DNA of 28,563 bases, from positions 1 through 28,563 of the forward strand of contig JBBCJI010000012.1 in assembly GCA_037190845.1 (NCBI GenBank), given 5' to 3'. The notes beneath the pieces are model-generated. The model was given only the letters and a program-made list of their open reading frames with translations, ran no database searches and had not been told where the DNA came from. Of this stretch, positions 17,653 through 23,580 are shown piece after piece; the stretch's first letter is position 1, and the number at the start of each line of letters is the position of its first letter. Both the position numbers and the translations under genes were made by a program. The stretch comes from JBEBVQ01 sp037190845. GTDB lineage: Bacteria > Bacteroidota > Bacteroidia > Chitinophagales > Chitinophagaceae.

Positions 17653-18289
17653 TATCCATTAATCCCATTGCAACTGCCTTGCCGGCCAGCTCGGCCATAT
17701 TTTTTACGTCTAATTTCAGCAATATCCTGTTCCGGTAGTTTTTCACGGTATAGATGCTCAGAAATAATTCGGAAACAATTTCCTGGCTGGTTTTTCCCTG
17801 TAGAATGAGTTTGAGTATGTCTTTTTCCCTCGGTGTAAGTGTTACTTTGTTGAATACCGCATTTCGGGCTTTCCGGTCGAGTGCATCCAGTTTTTCGCGG
17901 AGGGCAGGGTCAATGAATATTTCTCCTTTCATGACCGTTTCAATGGCTTCGATCATGGTATATTCCCGCGCTGTTTTGAGCAGGTACCCGGATATGCCCA
18001 ATCGCAACATATTGTTGGCATAAATGGGGCTGTTGAAATTGGTGAGCATCAGGATGCGCATATCCGGATACATTTTCTGTAGAATCGGTGTCAGCTCATC
18101 TCCGGTTTTTTCGGGTAATTGAATATCTAACAATAGCACATCCGGCACTCCTTTCTTAAGGCCTTCTAAAAGCTCTGCTCCGTCGGCGTAAGTGCCGATG
18201 AGTTGTAAGTGCGGATAGTTGGCAAGCAGGTTGCGGACTCCTCCGATGATCATCGGGTGATCATCCGTGATTGCGATCTTGATGTTCAT
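17645..18289 (-). CDS. NarL/LuxR-family response regulator
   Basis: A 214-residue cytoplasmic regulator. The receiver shows ITDDHP with D9/D10, phospho-acceptor D55 (LLLDIQLPE), T83 and K105 (GYLLKTA). A LuxR/GerE helix-turn-helix follows at about 151-205 (LTPREKDILKLILQGKTSQEI...TVKNYRNRILLKL). I chose ATG 18289 because MNIKIAITDDHP is the normal receiver start; the frame opens two codons earlier at a TTG (18295). The start lies 29 bp inside the end of the histidine kinase gene, so the pair is co-transcribed and probably co-translated. NarL-type regulators bind inverted repeats; the inverted ATCTAATGAT copies ahead of the kinase and of the Kelch gene at 20438 are the obvious candidates. Confidence 0.93.
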   Translation of the reverse strand: MNIKIAITDDHPMIIGGVRNLLANYPHLQLIGTYADGAELLEGLKKGVPDVLLLDIQLPEKTGDELTPILQKMYPDMRILMLTNFNSPIYANNMLRLGISGYLLKTAREYTMIEAIETVMKGEIFIDPALREKLDALDRKARNAVFNKVTLTPREKDILKLILQGKTSQEIVSELFLSIYTVKNYRNRILLKLDVKNMAELAGKAVAMGLMDTE

Positions 18290-20240
18290 GTGCAAAAAGT
18301 AAATTTAGTTTGTGCATATCGAAAGTGATAAATATAATCGTACCTGTGCCCTGAGCCGATTCTATCACCATTTCTCCCCGGAGCATCTTTACTCTTGACC
18401 TGATATTGTTCAGGCCTGTTCCGGTTGTGGTTGCCTGATCACAGAACCCTTTTCCGTTGTCTTCTACCACAATGTCAAGCCTTTCACTCATACATCTTAT
18501 TTCTACCACTGCTTCTGTAGCAAGGGAATGTTTTACGATGTTTTGGAGTAATTCCTGTATGATTCTGTAGAGCACGAGCTCAACGTTTTTTCCGAAGTGG
18601 TTCCGTGCAAAGTCTTCTACTTCACATGTTACCTGTAATTTTTCTGTGCAGAGCTGATCACAATAAATACAAACTGCTTCACTGAAGCTGTACTTGGAGA
18701 GCATATCAGGGATCAGGTTGCGGGCTGTTCTCCTGATTTCTTCCGAAGCGTTTTCCATCATTTTTATGATCTGTTCGAGTTCATTATTGCCGATAAAATT
18801 TTCATAACGTTTTTGTACAGCGCCGAAGTGCATGTTGATGGCTGCCATTTGTCCACCGATGCCGTCATGAAGATCCTGCCCGATACGTTTTCTTTCTTTT
18901 TCCTCCCCATCAATCATTGCTTTGAGGATATCAATTCTTTGCCTTTGCCGGAAGGCGCGGTAATAATTGTAGCCAAGCAACGCAATTACAGAAAAGCCTG
19001 CGGTAATACTATATATCCAAATATTTTTCTTCCGGATATTATTTTCCTGTGTGGTGATAAGAAATTGCTTTTTATAAATCTCTTTGTCTTTTTCTGCAAT
19101 TTTATATTTCGTTTCCAGCAGGCTGATGATCTCGGATTTTTGTTTATTGAGTAGAGAGTCATTGAGCATATATGCGATCTTGTGGTGTGTGTTCGCATCT
19201 TCTAACCTTCTGAGGGCTTCATAGAGTGCTGCCAGCTTAATATGTGTATAAAGCATGTATTTTTTTGCATTAGACTTGGTTGCTTCCTGCAGTGCTTGCG
19301 TCAGATAATCCAACGCTTCGTTATATTGACGGAGGGCGAAGTAGGCGGTACCCAGGTGAAAAAAAGTGATGGAACGGTAATATGGATTCATATAAATTTT
19401 GTCGCTCACTACGAATTGGAGTTTTTCTATGGCAGCCTGATGATGTCCCGATTCAATATGAAATTCTGCCATTGTCTGAAGCGCTGTGTATTGCACCCTT
19501 GATGGCGCATTTTTTTCCGCCAGTTCTTTCGCCTGATGTATGAGTTTCCATGCCAGTTCCTTTTCTCCCTTTCTCCACCGTAATTTGGCCATATTATTCA
19601 GAATGTGGGCTTCTTGTTCCGGCATCCTCATTTTCCGGGCCAGTGCAATTCCTTTATTCAGGAATATCAATGCACGTTCCGGCTCATTGAGCTGCAGCAG
19701 GGCGGATCCGATATTGTTATAGGTCCTGATGTGAAAATCTGCTGTAGATCTTTGTTCGAGTGCGCCAAACTCTCCACTTTCCAATACCTGGAGGTAAAAT
19801 ATGATTGCTTCGTTATACTGTCCCTGATATAAATAGACATCTCCGATATTTACCAGGGGCCGCAGGATATACTCAAGACTGAAATTTGAGAACATCGCGT
19901 ATGCCAGTGCTCGCCGGAACCAAATCAGCGCGCTGTCGTATATCCCGAATTCAGAGTATACTATCCCTATTTCGGTAAGGCTGTAGTGGACACCGTTATT
20001 ATATTCTATGGATGTACTGAGTTTCAGGGCATTTCTCAACAGATGTAAGTTGGAATCTATAATGTAATCATTTTTCCCGATGTTCTTCCCCCTTGCTTTG
20101 TTCACCATATCAAGCACCTGCTGTCGTCTTGCCTGAAACAAAGAATCCTGTTGCTTCGCCTGCACATATCCCGGATCACAGAACAAATACAGGATCAGAA
20201 AAACGAATAACGTCATGAAGGGTTTGGAGTACCTGTTCAT
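18261..20240 (-). CDS. TPR-containing sensor histidine kinase (HisKA_3/NarX-like)
   Basis: A membrane kinase of 659 residues from ATG 20240. In-frame ATGs at 20246 and 20261 are possible, but MNRYSKPFMTLFVFLILYL gives a normal signal peptide (cleavage after YVQA). Residues about 55-370 are tetratricopeptide repeats predicted to be extracytoplasmic, followed by a coiled coil at about 370-405 and one transmembrane helix at about 407-429. The catalytic part has HisKA_3 with RIGQDLHDGIGG (His near 458), then an HATPase with QELLQNIVKHS, VEDNGKGF and GTGLNNIRSRV. This is the standard partner of NarL-type regulators, and its 3' end overlaps that regulator by 29 bp. It is transcribed away from the block 3 operon across a region of about 200 bp with candidate operators. 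The ligand, perhaps a peptide or protein bound by the TPR domain, is unknown. Confidence 0.92.
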   Translation of the reverse strand: MNRYSKPFMTLFVFLILYLFCDPGYVQAKQQDSLFQARRQQVLDMVNKARGKNIGKNDYIIDSNLHLLRNALKLSTSIEYNNGVHYSLTEIGIVYSEFGIYDSALIWFRRALAYAMFSNFSLEYILRPLVNIGDVYLYQGQYNEAIIFYLQVLESGEFGALEQRSTADFHIRTYNNIGSALLQLNEPERALIFLNKGIALARKMRMPEQEAHILNNMAKLRWRKGEKELAWKLIHQAKELAEKNAPSRVQYTALQTMAEFHIESGHHQAAIEKLQFVVSDKIYMNPYYRSITFFHLGTAYFALRQYNEALDYLTQALQEATKSNAKKYMLYTHIKLAALYEALRRLEDANTHHKIAYMLNDSLLNKQKSEIISLLETKYKIAEKDKEIYKKQFLITTQENNIRKKNIWIYSITAGFSVIALLGYNYYRAFRQRQRIDILKAMIDGEEKERKRIGQDLHDGIGGQMAAINMHFGAVQKRYENFIGNNELEQIIKMMENASEEIRRTARNLIPDMLSKYSFSEAVCIYCDQLCTEKLQVTCEVEDFARNHFGKNVELVLYRIIQELLQNIVKHSLATEAVVEIRCMSERLDIVVEDNGKGFCDQATTTGTGLNNIRSRVKMLRGEMVIESAQGTGTIIFITFDMHKLNLLFAHEHQDRNHG

Positions 20241-20265
20241 GTACATAAGGTGTTGTTTCATGTAA

Positions 20266-20275
20266 ATCTAATGAT
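20266..20275 (+). promoter_or_regulatory. Candidate operator, copy 1 (ATCTAATGAT)
   Basis: ATCTAATGAT is itself an ATC-N4-GAT partial palindrome and is repeated exactly, inverted, at 20322-20331. It lies 26 bp upstream of the kinase ATG at 20240. The adjacent TGTAAATC (20261-20268) also recurs inverted as GATTTACA at 20308-20315. A NarL-type regulator site controlling the kinase/regulator pair is inferred. Confidence 0.5.
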
Positions 20276-20319
20276 TATTCACCCTTGAAATATGAAAGAT
20301 GAATTATGATTTACAATAT

Positions 20320-20333
20320 GGATCATTAGATCC
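20320..20333 (+). promoter_or_regulatory. Candidate operator, copy 2 in a GGATC-ATTA-GATCC palindrome
   Basis: GGATC (20320-20324) and GATCC (20329-20333) are inverted arms around ATTA and contain ATCATTAGAT, the exact inverse of copy 1. The palindrome ends 2 bp before the TTG of the block 3 promoter, a position suited to a regulator that contacts RNA polymerase. Centre-to-centre distance to copy 1 is 56 bp. Confidence 0.5.
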
Positions 20334-20335
20334 TA

Positions 20336-20364
20336 TTGGCTGATTTTGCTAAAAAATACTTTTG
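20336..20364 (+). promoter_or_regulatory. Bacteroidota-type promoter for block 3
   Basis: TTG (20336-20338) and TACTTTTG (20357-20364) are separated by 18 bp and match the Bacteroidota -33/-7 pattern TTG...TAnnTTTG, with a full match in the -7 element. Transcription would start near 20371, leaving a leader of about 65 bases before the ATG at 20438. Confidence 0.6.
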
Positions 20365-20437
20365 TGAATAGGGTTAATGCCGTGATGTTTTTCTGCTGTT
20401 TGCTATTTTTTAATGTGTGATAAAATCAAAATCAGAA

Positions 20438-23400
20438 ATGAAATTAAAATTACTTATTACCTTATTGGGAAGCCTGATTACTAATAGTTTGCTGGCCCAG
20501 GTTTTGGATACCAACGCCAGTTGGACCTGGATGGCCGGCAACAAAACACTGGGCAATGCTGCTACGGGGACCTTCCGGAATGCCGGCAGCACGAATAATC
20601 CACGCGCGAGGGTACAGACCACGACAATTTGGTGTGATAAGACAGGAAAGATCTGGCTTTTTGGCGGTACGCCTGCCGGTTCTGGTGTCGATAATTCCCC
20701 GATGAATGACATGTGGGTGTTTGACCGGGCTGCGGGTACGGATGGGGAGTGGTATTGGCAAAGCGGTCCTGCCCCGTTAAATGGTGTTTCCGTAGGTACT
20801 AAAGGAGGAACTGCTGATGTAGATAATGTGCCCAAGGCAAGGCAGCAGGCATGTAGCTGGAAAGATAAAAACGGGAATTTCTGGTTATTCGGTGGTAGCC
20901 AGATATTCGGCGGATTCTATGTAAATGGTGTTTTTGGTAACGATCTGTGGACATTCAACCCGGTTACCCGGCAATGGAGGTGGGTAATGGGTGATGAGCC
21001 GACCAGCCAGACTGCGACCGGTAACCGTACGGCTACTTATCCCGTGAATAAAGGAGAAGAAGGTATTCCCGGCGGCAGGTGCGCTGCCGTGACCTGGACG
21101 GATACGGCCGGTAATCTGTGGATGTATGGCGGTAGCGGTGTTACGGCAACAACTACTACCGGTAATCTGGGCGATATATGGAAATTTGATGTGACACAGG
21201 AAAAATGGTATTGGATGGGCGGCGTGAAGACAACGAATGCAGCAGTGGATTATAACGGCGCTTCGGCGCCGGGTACACCCGGAGGATTCCCGGGAGGACG
21301 CCAGTCACTGGCCGGATGGAGAGATCAGAATGATAACCTGTATATTTTTTCGGGAGTGGGAGCTGCTGGTTCCGCAAGCCTCTTGTCTGATATGTGGCGT
21401 TATAATCCTTCCCGGGATGAGTGGACCTGGATACGGGCTTCTGCTCCGAATGCAAATTATGGTACACCGGGCATAGCACATGCCAGCAACGAACCGGGAA
21501 GGATATATGTAATAGGAACCGCAACAGATAAATACGGAAAATTCTGGTTGTTCGGCGGGCGCTATACAACCAACCCCGTGAATAACAACAACAACATGCA
21601 GAATGCTTTATGGATGTATGATCCGGTTGCAAATCTTTGGACTCGTGTAAACGGAGATGCAGGAATTGACAGACATGGGAGATATGGGACAATGTATACG
21701 CCGGATAAAGATAATCAACCTGGTTCCAGGCAATCGTTTATGTGTTATTGTGATGATGAAAATGATATCTGGATGTTTGGTGGTGCAGGCTGGGGGGAAG
21801 CAGGAGCAAACAGGGGTATTTTAAGTGATCTCTGGCGTTTTGCACGTGTTGGCCCACCGCCCTGTGCGCTTACGGCTACCATCACGCCGGGCGGCCCTAC
21901 TTCTTTTTGTCCCGGCGACAGCGTAGTGCTCCGTGCCAATATTGTCAGCGGGGCGACTTATGAATGGAGAAACGGAACGACCTTATTACCACAAACGGCC
22001 GATTCAATTATTATAAAGACAGCCGGTACTTATACAGTGAAGCTGACAGATGCTGTATGTGATGTTACGTCTTCCGGTGTAACGGTAACGGTGCACCCGC
22101 TGCCTGCTGCGGATCCATCTCCTTCCGGCGCGCAATCCGTATGTACCGGTGATACCCTTGTCATTAATGCTCCTGCAACGGGTATGAATTATCAATGGTA
22201 TCACAACGGTAGTCCGGTGGGTACGGGCACGTCAGCATATAACGCTACACAGGCGGGGACCTACACACTGGTCGTGACAAATCCGTCTACCGGATGCCGT
22301 GACAGCTCTTCGGTTGCTGCGGAACTGAGCCTTCATGCGCTCCCCGTTGCATCCGTCACTCCGTCAGGGGCGCAGTCGCTCTGTGCCGGTGATACGATGA
22401 CGCTATCAGCCGTAAACACTGCCGGTGGTCATACTTATGAGTGGTATCATAACGGCGGGGTTCTTCCCGGTGTAGCTTCACCAGGCTATAACGCGTATCA
22501 GGCGGGCAACTACCGGATAAAGGTGACGGAGCAGTCTACGGGCTGTTCGGATACTTCTGCTGTCGCGGCAGTAGTTACAGTGCATCCGCTGCCGGTAGCT
22601 ACCATGACACCTTCAGGTACGATTGAATTATGTCAGGGAGATCAGGAGCAGCTTACCGCTGCTGCCGGTACCGGTTATGTCTACGAATGGATAAGGAATA
22701 GCGTAACAGTAGGGAACGGATCTGTGTATGCAGCGGATATGACGGGTGATTATTATGTGCTGGTAACGGATAATAATAATTGTAAGGATAGTTCCGCTGT
22801 TACGGTTATTCTGGTACGGGACCGGCCGCAGTTTACGGTAACCCCGGGCGACACTGCATTTTGTGAAGGTGGTATGGTATTATATGAAGTACATACCCGG
22901 GATACCGGATTGAATTATCGCTGGAAGAAAGACAACAGTGATGTTGCCGGTGCTACATTATCTTATTATGAAGTGCGCTACAGCGGTAGCTATACAGTTG
23001 TAGTTGGCTGGAATAATGTTTCGGGCTGCGGGGACAGTGTGGAGGATTTACAGGTGACGGTATATCCACTGCCCGAGCCTTCCATTAACTGGGACGGTAC
23101 GGAATTGTCTGCAGATGCAGGCTATGCAAACTACCAGTGGCGTATTGGCGGACAACCTATACCCGGGGCCAACGACAGTATATTCATACCCGGGCATACC
23201 GGAGCATATACTGTTTCGGTTACAGATACGAACAGTTGCAGCAATACTTCTGGGGTATATAATGTAACGGAAATAAAAACAGGGGCTGGTGATCTCCCCG
23301 GTTATCACGATTATAAAGTATATCCTAACCCTGTGACGGGCGGCATTGTTTATATATCCTTCCCGGTATCCGTCAACCTGGTTATATCCGGTATGGACGG

Positions 23401-23536
23401 CAGGGTGGTGCTGCGTAAAGCAGACACACGGGAAGCGGATATCTCTCATCTTCCGGAAGGTATCTATCTGCTGCGTATGGAAAGCAGGGACGGATATCTG
23501 ATCGGGATTGAACGTTTGATCCATACAGGTCGCTGA
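20438..23536 (+). CDS. Kelch-propeller and Ig-like repeat surface protein, T9SS type A
   Basis: A 1032-residue exported protein, first gene of block 3. I start it at ATG 20438, which gives the signal peptide MKLKLLITLLGSLITNSLLA; a GTG at 20417 in the same frame is less likely. Six Kelch blades lie at about 22-474 (KIWLFGGTP, NFWLFGGSQ, NLWMYGGSG, NLYIFSGVG, KFWLFGGRY, DIWMFGGAG). Six Ig-like units follow at about 475-955, with openings such as FCPGDSV and LCAGDTM. The type A signal is at about 957-1032 (YKVYPNPVTGG...EGIYLLRM). It is paralogous to the protein at 9935, with one extra Ig-like unit. The gene is driven by a clear promoter at 20336-20364 and is divergent from the TPR kinase. The protein ends in HTGR rather than IIK(K/Q). 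No enzymatic motif seen. Confidence 0.9.
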   Translation: MKLKLLITLLGSLITNSLLAQVLDTNASWTWMAGNKTLGNAATGTFRNAGSTNNPRARVQTTTIWCDKTGKIWLFGGTPAGSGVDNSPMNDMWVFDRAAGTDGEWYWQSGPAPLNGVSVGTKGGTADVDNVPKARQQACSWKDKNGNFWLFGGSQIFGGFYVNGVFGNDLWTFNPVTRQWRWVMGDEPTSQTATGNRTATYPVNKGEEGIPGGRCAAVTWTDTAGNLWMYGGSGVTATTTTGNLGDIWKFDVTQEKWYWMGGVKTTNAAVDYNGASAPGTPGGFPGGRQSLAGWRDQNDNLYIFSGVGAAGSASLLSDMWRYNPSRDEWTWIRASAPNANYGTPGIAHASNEPGRIYVIGTATDKYGKFWLFGGRYTTNPVNNNNNMQNALWMYDPVANLWTRVNGDAGIDRHGRYGTMYTPDKDNQPGSRQSFMCYCDDENDIWMFGGAGWGEAGANRGILSDLWRFARVGPPPCALTATITPGGPTSFCPGDSVVLRANIVSGATYEWRNGTTLLPQTADSIIIKTAGTYTVKLTDAVCDVTSSGVTVTVHPLPAADPSPSGAQSVCTGDTLVINAPATGMNYQWYHNGSPVGTGTSAYNATQAGTYTLVVTNPSTGCRDSSSVAAELSLHALPVASVTPSGAQSLCAGDTMTLSAVNTAGGHTYEWYHNGGVLPGVASPGYNAYQAGNYRIKVTEQSTGCSDTSAVAAVVTVHPLPVATMTPSGTIELCQGDQEQLTAAAGTGYVYEWIRNSVTVGNGSVYAADMTGDYYVLVTDNNNCKDSSAVTVILVRDRPQFTVTPGDTAFCEGGMVLYEVHTRDTGLNYRWKKDNSDVAGATLSYYEVRYSGSYTVVVGWNNVSGCGDSVEDLQVTVYPLPEPSINWDGTELSADAGYANYQWRIGGQPIPGANDSIFIPGHTGAYTVSVTDTNSCSNTSGVYNVTEIKTGAGDLPGYHDYKVYPNPVTGGIVYISFPVSVNLVISGMDGRVVLRKADTREADISHLPEGIYLLRMESRDGYLIGIERLIHTGR
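21257..21270. repeat. GC stem with TTCG loop inside Kelch gene
   Basis: GGCGC and GCGCC pair around TTCG, giving a five-pair all-GC stem closed by the unusually stable C(UUCG)G tetraloop in RNA. It falls between Kelch blades of the block 3 protein. Confidence 0.7.
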
Positions 23537-23580
23537 CCATAACGTAACAATACAGATACTGTAAACCTATAAACATACAA

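Noticed and set aside
20417..20440. GTG at 20417 as start of the Kelch gene
   Set aside because: It would add MIKSKSE before a clean signal peptide; ATG at 20438 gives a normal export signal.
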